Source: Sphingobacterium pedocola
GTDB lineage: Bacteria > Bacteroidota > Bacteroidia > Sphingobacteriales > Sphingobacteriaceae
Direction of reading: 5' to 3'
NCBI RefSeq assembly: GCF_015209965.1
Contig: NZ_MU158691.1
Span: 194,041-258,040, forward strand
Length of the DNA stretch: 64,000 bases
Shown here: piece by piece, positions 1 through 8,697 of the stretch
Layout of the letters: each line of letters opens with the position of its first letter
Position numbering within the stretch: position 1 is the first letter of the stretch
The notes under the pieces: model-generated
Seen by the model: the letters and a program-made list of their open reading frames with translations, nothing else
What the model was told of the DNA's origin: nothing
The model's database searches: none
Position numbers and translations under genes: made by a program

Positions 1-2
1 TT

Positions 3-2315
3 GCTATCTATAGCATCGTATTATTCACATGTGCTGTTCAACTCAATTTCTTAGGTCTTTTTGGTTATACCCCTACCGAAAAAGATATTGTTATGCCTAC
101 CTTAAATGTAGCTTCTGAAGTATATACGGCCGATTCTGTGTTAATTGGTCGTTATTTTGAACAAGATAGAGACCCGGTACCTTATGATAGTATTGCACCT
201 ACTGTTTTGGAAGCGCTAATAGCAACAGAAGATATTAGATTTTATAAACATAATGGAATTGATTTTTTGGGATTAATTTCGGGAGCTGTTTCAACGTTAA
301 AAGGAGATCCTCGAGGGGCCAGCACGATTACGCAACAGCTGGCCAAAAATTTATACCGCACGCGCTACGCACATTCGCAGGGTTATTTAAGCAGCGTACC
401 AGGAGTCAGTATCCTCATCACCAAATATAAGGAGTGGATGACTGCTTATAAGCTGGAAAGGAAATATTCAAAGAATGAAATCATTACGATGTATTTGAAT
501 ACTGTTTCGTTTAGTAATAATGCATACGGAATCAAGTCTGCGTCTCTTCGATATTTCAATAAATTACCGAGTGCTCTTCAGGTGAATGAGAGTGCATTAT
601 TAATCGGCATGTTAAAGGGTACCACTATTTATAATCCGACTCGTAATCCGAAAAATGCACTTCAACGAAGAAATGTGGTGCTTAGTCAAATGCAAAAAGC
701 AAATTTTATTTCTTCTTTCGAAGTCGCACAACTTAGCCAGGATTCGCTGAAACTCAACTTAAATCACCAAGATAATAGGGACGCAAACGATTCCTACTTA
801 CGTACGGCGGTAGAGCGGTGGTTAGATAAATGGAGTCAAGATAATGAGATAGATATTTACAAAGCGGGCTTAAAAATATATACTACTATTGATTCTCGGA
901 TGCAGAAAATCGCTGAGAATGTAGTTGAGGCACAGATGAAGGGGTTGCAGCGTAAACTGGAAAATACTTGGCGTAATCAAGAACCTTGGCGCGACAAGGC
1001 AGGAGAAGTATTGCCTGATTTTTTAGAAAACCACGCACGTAAGCTTCCCATATATAAAGAATTGATGAAGCAATATCATAATGAGGATTCCGTATTTTCC
1101 ATATTGGAACAGAAAAAGAAAATGAAAGTATTCACCTGGGATGGTATGGAAGATGTAAATTATTCTACTATGGATTCTTTAAGACATTACATTGTAATGC
1201 TGAATACAGGGATGATGGCAATGGATCCGTATAATGGTGCAATAAAAGTGTGGATAGGGGGTATTAACCATTCTTTCTACAAATTTGACCATGTCAACCA
1301 ATCCAAACGTCAGGCAGGATCTACTTTTAAACCTTTTGCTTATTTGGCTGCGTTGGAATCAGGGATGACGCCGTGTGATAAATATGTCGATCAACCCGTT
1401 AAAATTGATTTTGTTAATTTGAAAGGAGAGCCTGAGATTTGGGAACCTAAGAATGCGGACTGGACATTTTCACATCAAAATATGTCGCTACGTTGGGCGA
1501 TGGCTAGATCGCTTAATTCTATTACGGCGCAGATCACGCAAGATGTGGGGTGGGATAAAGTAGTAGAGGTTGCGCATCAATGTGGTATAGAAAGCAAATT
1601 GGAGCCCGTTCCTTCTGTAGGATTAGGGTCCAGCGATGTATCGGTATTCGAAATGGTGCGTGCATACAGCACATTTATGAATGCTGGTAAAAAAACGGAG
1701 CCAATTTTAGTTTCCAAAATTGTGAATATGGAGGGGCATACAATAGCTGAATTTAAGTCTGATCAAAAGCAAGTGGTAGACCCCGAGAATGCGTGGCTGA
1801 TGACGTATATGCTTAGAGGTACAGTAGAAGAACCGGGAGGTACGTCGCAAGCACTTTGGGAATGGGATCTGTTCCAAAATAATAATGAAATCGGAGGTAA
1901 AACAGGGACTTCTTCAGATTATGTAGACGGCTGGTATATGGGCGTAACCAAAGATTTAGTAGCGGGAGTATGGGTGGGATGTGATGAACAAAGTATACAT
2001 TTTAAAAATTCTCAAACCGGAGAAGGATCGAAAACAGCGTTACCTATTTATGCATCTTTTATGGAAGAAATATATAAAAATCCTAACCTGGGAGTAACCT
2101 TCGGTAAATTTCCAGAAGCGACGGTGGATATTAAAAAAGAATATAAATGTCCTAGTCCTCGAATTCGTGTGCAGCAAGATACCGTAAACACTCAACGTGA
2201 TTCAGTGGGAGATATCGATATTAATATGTTACCTGCGTTACCTCAGATAAAACCAATTTTGCCACAAAGTTCGAACTCTAATCCGGAGGAAAATATTCAG
2301 ATATTGATACAATAA
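3..2315 (+). CDS. Penicillin-binding protein 1A, 5' end beyond the window
   Basis: Bifunctional class A penicillin-binding protein that polymerises and cross-links peptidoglycan at the outer face of the inner membrane. The reading frame is open to the left edge and encodes a hydrophobic anchor before the Met at 93, so the true start lies outside the window and that Met is internal. Counting from it, the transglycosylase domain covers about residues 30-210, with the catalytic Glu in ATEDIRFYKHNGID. The transpeptidase domain covers about 380-640, with the active-site SxxK in GSTFKPF, SxN in ARSLNS and KTG in GGKTGTSSDYVDGW. All key residues are present. The Gln/Pro-rich tail after 690 looks unstructured. 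The next gene follows 37 bp downstream on the same strand. The family is certain; which PBP1 paralogue it is cannot be told. Confidence 0.95.
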   Translation, partial: AIYSIVLFTCAVQLNFLGLFGYTPTEKDIVMPTLNVASEVYTADSVLIGRYFEQDRDPVPYDSIAPTVLEALIATEDIRFYKHNGIDFLGLISGAVSTLKGDPRGASTITQQLAKNLYRTRYAHSQGYLSSVPGVSILITKYKEWMTAYKLERKYSKNEIITMYLNTVSFSNNAYGIKSASLRYFNKLPSALQVNESALLIGMLKGTTIYNPTRNPKNALQRRNVVLSQMQKANFISSFEVAQLSQDSLKLNLNHQDNRDANDSYLRTAVERWLDKWSQDNEIDIYKAGLKIYTTIDSRMQKIAENVVEAQMKGLQRKLENTWRNQEPWRDKAGEVLPDFLENHARKLPIYKELMKQYHNEDSVFSILEQKKKMKVFTWDGMEDVNYSTMDSLRHYIVMLNTGMMAMDPYNGAIKVWIGGINHSFYKFDHVNQSKRQAGSTFKPFAYLAALESGMTPCDKYVDQPVKIDFVNLKGEPEIWEPKNADWTFSHQNMSLRWAMARSLNSITAQITQDVGWDKVVEVAHQCGIESKLEPVPSVGLGSSDVSVFEMVRAYSTFMNAGKKTEPILVSKIVNMEGHTIAEFKSDQKQVVDPENAWLMTYMLRGTVEEPGGTSQALWEWDLFQNNNEIGGKTGTSSDYVDGWYMGVTKDLVAGVWVGCDEQSIHFKNSQTGEGSKTALPIYASFMEEIYKNPNLGVTFGKFPEATVDIKKEYKCPSPRIRVQQDTVNTQRDSVGDIDINMLPALPQIKPILPQSSNSNPEENIQILIQ

Positions 2316-2352
2316 GGGGATTTATTATTTTTAGGCACTTTGCTAAGTAATT

Positions 2353-5300
2353 ATGAAAAAGAATTTAACCATTACGATTAGCCACTTTTTTATAACATTT
2401 TTAATGTTATTGGTAGTGATACCAGCTTCTGCCCAATATTTTGGACAGAATAAAATGCGTTATAAAAAGCTGAATTTTAAAGTTTATGATACACCGCACT
2501 TTAATATGTATTATTATTTAGATAACGATACAGTGGTCAAATGGCTAGCTAAGGAGAGCGAAGTATGGTATGAATTACATCAGCAGGTATTTCAGGATAC
2601 ATTCGCGCGTAAGAATCCGTTGATCATCTATAACAATCATCCGGAATTCCAGCAAACTACTGCTATCTCGGGGGAAATAGGTGTAGGAACAGGGGGAGTG
2701 ACAGAGGCATTCAAACAAAGAGTAGTAATGCCTATTATGCAGATCAATCAGCAGACAAGGCATGTTTTGGGGCACGAATTGGTGCATGCTTTTCAATATC
2801 GTGTGTTGATGGAGGGGACAGACTCTACTCGCTTAGAAAGTATCGGTAATATTCCATTATGGATGATAGAAGGTATGGCCGAATACTTTTCGATTGGTAA
2901 AAAAGATGCTTTTACTTCTATGTGGATGCGCGATGCTTATGTAAATAAAGATATTCCCTCGCTTAAGCAGATGACGGAACAGTCGTATAATTATTTTCCT
3001 TATCGATACGGACAGGCATTTTGGTCGTATATCGGATCTACCTATGGAGATACCGTAATTATGCCTTTATTTATTGAAACTGCGAAATATGGCTATGAAA
3101 ATGCTATTCGTCGTGTATTTGGTTATGATGCGCAGACTATTTCCACTTTATGGAAGAATAGCATGGAAAATACGTATCGTAACCTGAATAAAGATACAAC
3201 TTCTAATCCGATTGGTGTTAGTCTGATAAATCGTACAAATGGAGGCCGAATGAATGTTTCACCTACAATTTCCCCTGACGGGAGATATGTCGTTTATCTT
3301 TCGGAACAGGATCTCTTTAGTATCGATCTCTTTTTGGCGGATGCCAACACAGGAAAAACGATACGGAAATTGGGGAGCAAATTGACGAATAGTGATATCG
3401 ATGAATTTAGCTTTTTAGAATCAGCGGGAACATTTTCTCCAGATTCTAAGCAGTTTGCTTTTAGTGTTTTTAGCGATGGTAAAAACAAATTGATGTCCGT
3501 AGATGTACAAACCGGGAAGGTTGTATTTGTCGAACCCATGGCTGATATCGTAGAATTTACAAATATTACCTGGTCGCCTGATGGAGATAAAGTGGCCTTC
3601 TCGGGTTTAAAGAATGGACATAGTGACATTTATATTTATAACCTTAAAACGAGAGAACTTAATCAATTGACCAATGATCTTTACTCCGATTTTCAGCCCA
3701 GCTTTTCTCGTGATGGTAGGTATATCGTATTCAGTACAGATCGGATCGCTTTACAGTCGGACTCGCGTTCGGTAGATATTCCGATGAATTTGGCCATCAT
3801 TAATGTCGTCAGTAAGGAGATTCGAAATATTGAAATATTCCCCGGTGCAAATAATTTGAATCCACATTTTTCATCGAACGACCAAGAAATCTATTTCCTT
3901 TCTAATGGAGACGGTTTTAGGAATATGTACCGTTATCTTATTAATTCAAATAGGGTGGAGAAATTGACGGATTACTTTACGGGCATAAGCGGTATTACAG
4001 AATATTCTCCTGCTATGAGCATTTCCGCTAACGACGAAATCGTATATTCCTATTTTAAAAAGAACCAATATACTGTTTATAAAGCAAAAAGTACGGATTT
4101 TGAAGCTCAGGTGGTGGATGGTAATGTAAGTGATTTTAATGCAGCTATGCTTCCTCCGAATGTAAATCGCGGGATCAATGTCGTCAATACGAACTTACAA
4201 AACTTTAATGTGTTCCAACGGATTGACGATTCGCAGATAAATAATATAGCCTATCAGCCTAAATTTAAATTAGATTATCTAGCGAATAGTGGTGTGGGAA
4301 TGTCTGTTGGATCTCGTTATGGTGCAGGTATTTCGAGCGGTGTACAGGGGATGTTTTCGGATATCTTAGGGTATAACCAAATTTTTGCCGCACTCAACAT
4401 TAACGGAGAGATTTATGATTTTGGAGGCCAGTTGGCTTATATTAACCAACGTAGCCGCTGGAATTGGGGTGGGTCTCTCTCGCATATTCCTTTTCGGTAT
4501 GGTTTCAATAGGTTTGAACTTGAAGACTTTGGAGGGGGAGACGAATATTCGATCAATACCTATATGATTCGCCAATTTCAGACGCAGTTTGATGCATTTG
4601 TAGCTTATCCGTTCAATAGACACCATCGGTTCGAATTAGGTGGAGCTGTTTCGCAATATAACTATAGAGTCGAAAAGTGGCGTCAAAGCTATTTTGGACG
4701 ATACGGAGATCGTGAAAAGTTGTCGAGGGAGGAAGCTAGAGATTTAGGACTTGGCAACTTAGAGGCTGCTTTTCTCCAACAAGCTAGTGTTGGCTTTGTT
4801 GGTGATAATGCTGTTTTTGGTATCGCTGCACCATTACAGGGTTTTCGTTATCGACTCGAATACGGCCGGGTCTTTGGAGGGTTCAATTTTTCAACGGTGA
4901 ATGTGGATGTTCGTAAATATCAGCGTTTCAAACCGTTTACGCTGGCAGGTCGTGTTTACTCTTATATGCGTATAGGTAAAGATGAAAATGGTTTGTACCC
5001 CCTGCATATTGGCTATCCTCATCTAATCAGAGGGTTTGAACGGGGAGAGGAGGTGAAACGGTATATATTTGCTAGTGAGACCTCGACAGAGCCGATAGGT
5101 TCTACGTATGAACGGGATTTTATGGGATTAAGCGGGACAAGGATGGCCGTTGCGAATTTAGAGGTTAGGTTGCCTTTTACAGGACCAGAAAAGCTGGCAG
5201 CGGTTAAATCTTCATTTTTGTTCTCGGATTTGAATTTGTTTTTTGACATTGGTCTTGGTTGGCGAAGCAACTCTGTCATTAAAAGGGAGAGAGGGCTAAA

Positions 5301-5532
5301 GGATATTGTAGATAGAGAAAGGATTGAAAATAAAATTAGTGAAACGGATACACAGGTTTATTACATCGGGAAATATAACGAAAATGTGCGTGTGCCAGCT
5401 ATGAGTATGGGGGTCTCCTTGAGAATAAATTTATTTGGCGCAATGATACTTGAACCTTATTATGCAGTTCCGCTTCAAAAAGCTCGTTCAGAGTTTGGTA
5501 CATTCGGATTAAACTTTGCGCCAGGATGGTAG
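2353..5532 (+). CDS. Large exported protein: HExxH metalloprotease-like domain, TolB-type beta-propeller and Omp85-like outer-membrane barrel
   Basis: A 1059-residue envelope protein. Residues 1-27 are a signal peptide ending in PASAQ. A gluzincin-like segment follows, with GHELVHAFQYR (HExxH near residue 141) and a likely third ligand Glu in MIEGMAEYFS some 30 residues on, as in MA-clan peptidases. Residues about 290-580 hold repeated PD40/TolB blades such as NVSPTISPDGRYVVYLS, TWSPDGDKVAFS and PSFSRDGRYIVFS. The C-terminal 400 residues alternate aromatic and glycine-rich strands. They contain HIGYPHLIRGFERG, resembling the RGF motif of Omp85/BamA barrels, and the chain ends in Trp. I infer outer-membrane anchorage with a periplasmic or surface propeller and protease. 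Substrate and activity are unknown. Confidence 0.8.
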   Translation: MKKNLTITISHFFITFLMLLVVIPASAQYFGQNKMRYKKLNFKVYDTPHFNMYYYLDNDTVVKWLAKESEVWYELHQQVFQDTFARKNPLIIYNNHPEFQQTTAISGEIGVGTGGVTEAFKQRVVMPIMQINQQTRHVLGHELVHAFQYRVLMEGTDSTRLESIGNIPLWMIEGMAEYFSIGKKDAFTSMWMRDAYVNKDIPSLKQMTEQSYNYFPYRYGQAFWSYIGSTYGDTVIMPLFIETAKYGYENAIRRVFGYDAQTISTLWKNSMENTYRNLNKDTTSNPIGVSLINRTNGGRMNVSPTISPDGRYVVYLSEQDLFSIDLFLADANTGKTIRKLGSKLTNSDIDEFSFLESAGTFSPDSKQFAFSVFSDGKNKLMSVDVQTGKVVFVEPMADIVEFTNITWSPDGDKVAFSGLKNGHSDIYIYNLKTRELNQLTNDLYSDFQPSFSRDGRYIVFSTDRIALQSDSRSVDIPMNLAIINVVSKEIRNIEIFPGANNLNPHFSSNDQEIYFLSNGDGFRNMYRYLINSNRVEKLTDYFTGISGITEYSPAMSISANDEIVYSYFKKNQYTVYKAKSTDFEAQVVDGNVSDFNAAMLPPNVNRGINVVNTNLQNFNVFQRIDDSQINNIAYQPKFKLDYLANSGVGMSVGSRYGAGISSGVQGMFSDILGYNQIFAALNINGEIYDFGGQLAYINQRSRWNWGGSLSHIPFRYGFNRFELEDFGGGDEYSINTYMIRQFQTQFDAFVAYPFNRHHRFELGGAVSQYNYRVEKWRQSYFGRYGDREKLSREEARDLGLGNLEAAFLQQASVGFVGDNAVFGIAAPLQGFRYRLEYGRVFGGFNFSTVNVDVRKYQRFKPFTLAGRVYSYMRIGKDENGLYPLHIGYPHLIRGFERGEEVKRYIFASETSTEPIGSTYERDFMGLSGTRMAVANLEVRLPFTGPEKLAAVKSSFLFSDLNLFFDIGLGWRSNSVIKRERGLKDIVDRERIENKISETDTQVYYIGKYNENVRVPAMSMGVSLRINLFGAMILEPYYAVPLQKARSEFGTFGLNFAPGW

Positions 5533-5579
5533 TCTAATCTTTGAGTTTGCACGTAAGATGATGCGTGTTGAGGTTGTTA

Positions 5580-5620
5580 AGGTCGTTGTTTAAGCTTAGG
5601 CATAAACAACGACTTTTTTT
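5580..5620. terminator. Bidirectional terminator between convergent genes
   Basis: Arms GTCGTTGTTTA (5582-5592) and TAAACAACGAC (5603-5613) pair perfectly over 11 bp, with T-runs on the plus side and A/T on the other. It serves the genes ending at 5532 (+) and 5596 (-). One arm also encodes the last residues (KKVVVYA) of the minus-strand gene. Confidence 0.85.
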
Positions 5621-5913
5621 GTTCGAGGTGTTGATTTCGGGATGATATTTAACCAATTTGGATTATGTTTTCGAATAAGCCTTTCTTTTTGCATACGTGT
5701 AAAGTGTTTAATCTCATCAACACGTTTCAGTGCTGCATCAAAAGAAGGGAAATCTTCGCTATATACTATTCTGTTGAATTTAGGGCCGGTAGAAAATAAA
5801 GACCAGCCAGCCTGTTCAATTTCGTGAAGTTTTAAGGATACATCCGTGCAGTATTCAACTTCTAAATACAGTCTATTGCTATCCGTTATCATATAAATGC
5901 TGTGTTTCTTCAT
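5596..5913 (-). CDS. Small protein resembling a degenerate GIY-YIG domain
   Basis: A 105-residue protein. The start SIYMITDSNRLYLEVEYC sits where GIY-YIG nucleases have a Y-[IV]-L-T-N...YIG pattern, and the tail (RLIRKHNPNWLNI) resembles the family's closing LIEKENPEW segment. The catalytic Gly-Ile-Tyr and Tyr-Ile-Gly are not intact, so nuclease activity is doubtful. It may be a non-catalytic relative of the UPF0213/YhbQ-like group. It is a lone gene that converges on the upstream barrel gene and shares its terminator. Fold assignment is by pattern only. Confidence 0.6.
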   Translation of the reverse strand: MKKHSIYMITDSNRLYLEVEYCTDVSLKLHEIEQAGWSLFSTGPKFNRIVYSEDFPSFDAALKRVDEIKHFTRMQKERLIRKHNPNWLNIIPKSTPRTKKVVVYA

Positions 5914-5973
5914 GTTATTTGCTAAATTATTTGGTTTTATATTTTTTCTTCACTAATTTTATTGGCACAATAG

Positions 5974-5990
5974 TACTAATAATTTTAGTA
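5974..5990. promoter_or_regulatory. Candidate operator in front of the XRE/S24 repressor gene
   Basis: TACTAA-TAATT-TTAGTA, a 17-bp inverted repeat with 6-bp arms, lies 24 bp before the start codon of the repressor gene. It overlaps a possible -7 element (TAATTTTA), so autorepression is plausible. It sits in AT-rich sequence where such repeats also arise by chance. Confidence 0.4.
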
Positions 5991-6014
5991 TTTAAAAAAA
6001 ATATTTGAAAAATT

Positions 6015-6791
6015 ATGTCAAACATCGCTTCTAATCTTAAGTATTTAAGGAAAAATAAAGGGCTTACTCAGCAGCAATTCGCTGATGTGATGAATATTAA
6101 ACGTGCTTCAGTGGGAGCATATGAAGAAGATAGGGCAGAGCCTAAGTATGAGTTACTAAAAAAAATAGCTGATTTTTATGCACTTTCTATGGATGAGTTG
6201 GCTAATGATGTAATCGATGAAAAATGGAAACCTACCCCTAAAGGAAACGCCTCTAACTTAAGGGTACTGAGCATTACAGTGGATCAATCAGATCGGGAGA
6301 ATATCGAGTTAGTGCCTGTAAAAGCGAGTGCAGGATACCTAAATGGATATGCAGATCCGGAGTATGTAAAGGAGTTGCCGAAATTCAATCTTCCTATGTT
6401 CAATCAGGGGACGTTTAGGGCGTTCGAGATCAAAGGGGATTCGATGCTACCGTTACCGTCGGGCAGTGTCATTATAGGTGAATATGTTGAGAATTGGAAT
6501 GATATAAAGCCGGGTCAGACATATGTAGTGATCTCAAAAGATGAAGGGGTGGTTTACAAACGTATCGCTTTTAAATATAAAGAAGATAAAGGCCTTAAAC
6601 TCGTTTCAGATAATAAGGTCTACGAATCGTATTGGGTTGGGCCAGCTGATATTTTGGAAATATGGAAAGCTAAAGCTTTTATATCGACTGAATTTCCGGA
6701 ACCTGTAGCAGAACCTACGATGGAAACGTTAACTTCTATGATGGCTCAAATGCAGAAAACTATTAATTCAGTGGTAGATACGAAAAAATAA
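6015..6791 (+). CDS. XRE-family transcriptional regulator with S24/LexA-like self-cleavage domain
   Basis: A 258-residue cytoplasmic repressor. Residues 1-62 form a helix-turn-helix of the Cro/C1 type (LTQQQFADVMNIKRASVGAY). Residues about 95-225 form a LexA/S24 fold. A possible Ala-Gly scissile site lies in KASAGYLNGY, the nucleophile Ser in KGDSMLPLPSG (near residue 143) and the general-base Lys in GVVYKRI (near 181). The Ser-Lys pair suggests competence for self-cleavage, as in LexA and CI repressors, but the signal is unknown. The last 30 residues are Met/Gln-rich. No phage genes are nearby, so this is probably a chromosomal stress regulator. An inverted repeat upstream suggests autoregulation. 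Confidence 0.88.
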   Translation: MSNIASNLKYLRKNKGLTQQQFADVMNIKRASVGAYEEDRAEPKYELLKKIADFYALSMDELANDVIDEKWKPTPKGNASNLRVLSITVDQSDRENIELVPVKASAGYLNGYADPEYVKELPKFNLPMFNQGTFRAFEIKGDSMLPLPSGSVIIGEYVENWNDIKPGQTYVVISKDEGVVYKRIAFKYKEDKGLKLVSDNKVYESYWVGPADILEIWKAKAFISTEFPEPVAEPTMETLTSMMAQMQKTINSVVDTKK

Positions 6792-6803
6792 TAGAACGGA
6801 TTT

Positions 6804-6832
6804 TTGTTTCTGTGAAAAATTTTATACCTTTG
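6804..6832 (+). promoter_or_regulatory. Promoter of the rimP-nusA-infB operon
   Basis: TTG at 6804-6806 and TACCTTTG at 6825-6832 match the Bacteroidota primary-sigma consensus (TTTG, about 19 bp, TAnnTTTG). The transcript would start near 6839-6840, about 50 nt before rimP. Predicted from sequence only. Confidence 0.7.
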
Positions 6833-6848
6833 TGGTATCTGAAAGGAA

Positions 6849-6873
6849 GGGGGCATCATATGCCCCCTTTTTT
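6849..6873 (+). terminator. Terminator-like hairpin in the rimP leader
   Basis: GGGGGCAT (6849-6856) and ATGCCCCC (6860-6867) form an 8-bp GC-rich stem with a 3-nt loop, followed by a run of six T. It stands downstream of the predicted operon promoter and 17 bp before the rimP start codon. It is either the terminator of the upstream repressor gene or an attenuator of the operon. Confidence 0.75.
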
Positions 6874-6889
6874 AATTCAATATTAGAAT

Positions 6890-7354
6890 ATGCAAGTTGA
6901 ACAACGGGTAAAGGAGTTAGTAGAAGAGAAAATTGGAGATCGTGATGATTTATTTATCGTAAGCATCAAAATGCAAAGTAATGGAGTGCTGGCGATTTTG
7001 CTAGACGGCGATCAGGGGATTTCGATAGATGATTGTGTGAAAGTAAGCAGGCATGTTGGTTTTCATCTTGAAGAGGAGAATGTAATAGAAAGCGCCTATC
7101 GCTTAGAAGTTTCTTCTCCAGGTATTGATTCTCCACTTGCGTTGTTGCGTCAGTATATGAAAAATATAGGACGTGATGTACGATTGAAGCTAGAGGATGG
7201 GACTGCAAAAGAAGGTAAATTGATCGCTGCCACAGAGCAAGAACTTACAATTGAAGAAAAAGTAAAAGAAAAAGGAAAGAAAGCTGAAATAAAAGAAGCG
7301 GTATTTTCCTTAAGCCAAATAAAAGAAACAAAGGTTTTAATTTCATTTAAATAA
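6890..7354 (+). CDS. rimP: Ribosome maturation factor RimP
   Basis: A 154-residue cytoplasmic protein needed for assembly of the 30S ribosomal subunit. The N-terminal alpha/beta domain contains GISIDDCVKVSRHVG and YRLEVSSPGIDSPL, the RimP signature around residues 45-85. The C-terminal Sm-like beta-barrel covers about residues 90-154, with a Lys-rich stretch (KVKEKGKKAEIKEA). Length matches the family. The first gene of a conserved operon, it ends 2 bp before nusA. Confidence 0.95.
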   Translation: MQVEQRVKELVEEKIGDRDDLFIVSIKMQSNGVLAILLDGDQGISIDDCVKVSRHVGFHLEEENVIESAYRLEVSSPGIDSPLALLRQYMKNIGRDVRLKLEDGTAKEGKLIAATEQELTIEEKVKEKGKKAEIKEAVFSLSQIKETKVLISFK

Positions 7355-7356
7355 AA

Positions 7357-8595
7357 ATGAGCAGCAATATCAATTTGATTGACTCTTTTCAGGAGTTTAA
7401 AGAGTTCAAAAATATTGACCGTCCGACGGTAATCACAGTGCTTGAAGAAGTATTTCGTAGTATGATTCGTAAACGTTTTGGTACAGATGAAAACGTAGAC
7501 GTTATTGTAAATCCAGATAATGGGGATTTGGAAATTTGGAGAACCCGTGTTGTAATGGAAGACGGATTTTCGGAAGACGACGATCTTGAAATCGAACTTG
7601 CAGAAGCGCATCAATACGATCCAGACTTGGAGGTTGGGGACGAATATATCGAGCAAATTACATTAGAAAGTTTTGGGCGTCGTGCTATTTTAGCTGCTCG
7701 TCAGACATTAGTTTCTAAAGTATTGGAATTGGAAAAAGACGAAGTATTCAAAAAATATAAGGATCGTGAAGGTGAATTAGTAATAGGGGAAGTATATCAA
7801 ATCTGGAAAAAAGAAATTTTAGTATTGGATGAAGATGGCAATGAACTTATTCTTCCCAAAGCAGAACAAATTCCTGCCGATTATTTTAAAAAGGGAGATA
7901 ATATTCGTGCAGTAGTTTCTAAAGTCGATATGATGAATAGTAACCCTAAGATCATCATTTCACGTACTGCACCAGAATTCTTACAACGTTTATTTGAGTT
8001 GGAAGTTCCTGAAATTTTCGATGGCTTGATTACGATTAAGAAAATTGTTCGTGAACCAGGAGAACGTGCTAAAGTTGCAGTTGAATCGTATGATGACCGT
8101 ATAGATCCTGTAGGTGCTTGTGTGGGTATGAAAGGATCTCGTATTCACGGTATCGTACGCGAATTGCGGAATGAGAATATTGATGTAATCAATTTTACGA
8201 CAAACCATTCGCTATATATTACGCGCGCCTTGAGTCCGGCACGAATTTCCTCAATCAAAATTGATGAAGATGGTAAAGCGGCTGCAGTGTATTTAAAGCC
8301 GGATCAAGTTTCTTTAGCAATTGGACGTGGTGGTCATAATATCAAGTTGGCTGGAAAATTGACAGGTTATGAGATTGACGTATATCGTGAAAATGATGAA
8401 ATCGAGGAAGACGTGGATATCGAAGAATTTGCAGATGAAATCGATAGCTGGATCATCGATGAATTAAAACGAGTTGGATTGGATAGTGCAAAATCTGTTT
8501 TAACACTATCGCATGAGGAATTAGTTCGTCGTACGGATTTAGAAGAAGATACTATCCAAGAGATAGTTCGCATATTGCAGGCTGAGTTTGAATAG
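7357..8595 (+). CDS. nusA: Transcription termination/antitermination factor NusA
   Basis: A 412-residue RNA-polymerase-associated factor that governs pausing, termination and antitermination. The N-terminal polymerase-binding domain covers about residues 1-125, an S1 domain about 130-200, and two KH domains about 200-345, with the GMKGSRIHGIVREL and IGRGGHNIKLAGKL RNA-binding loops. The C-terminus is short and acidic (EIEEDVDIEEFADEID) with one helix-hairpin-helix-like segment. The two acidic repeats that bring E. coli NusA to 495 residues are absent. Its place between rimP and infB is the conserved gene order. A hairpin in the operon leader could be a target of autoregulation. Confidence 0.96.
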   Translation: MSSNINLIDSFQEFKEFKNIDRPTVITVLEEVFRSMIRKRFGTDENVDVIVNPDNGDLEIWRTRVVMEDGFSEDDDLEIELAEAHQYDPDLEVGDEYIEQITLESFGRRAILAARQTLVSKVLELEKDEVFKKYKDREGELVIGEVYQIWKKEILVLDEDGNELILPKAEQIPADYFKKGDNIRAVVSKVDMMNSNPKIIISRTAPEFLQRLFELEVPEIFDGLITIKKIVREPGERAKVAVESYDDRIDPVGACVGMKGSRIHGIVRELRNENIDVINFTTNHSLYITRALSPARISSIKIDEDGKAAAVYLKPDQVSLAIGRGGHNIKLAGKLTGYEIDVYRENDEIEEDVDIEEFADEIDSWIIDELKRVGLDSAKSVLTLSHEELVRRTDLEEDTIQEIVRILQAEFE

Positions 8596-8657
8596 CGATG
8601 TGCCTGCATTACCAAAAACAAAATGTAAATATTTGTTATTTGCGTGTAAAAAAAACA

Positions 8658-8665
8658 TATTTTTG
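8658..8665 (+). promoter_or_regulatory. Possible internal promoter for infB
   Basis: TATTTTTG fits TAnnTTTG exactly and lies in the 102-bp nusA-infB gap, 33 bp before the infB start. Candidate TTG elements upstream are at less-than-ideal spacing (about 15 or 22 bp), so this is a tentative call. Confidence 0.4.
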
Positions 8666-8697
8666 TAAAGACTAAAATTTTTAGAGGTTAATAATAG

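Noticed and set aside
4366..4626. Minus- and plus-strand frames inside the large barrel gene
   Set aside because: Shadows of the 1059-codon gene, no independent features.
7150..7656. 168-codon minus-strand frame across rimP and nusA
   Set aside because: Spans two well-supported genes on the other strand; composition like a shadow frame.
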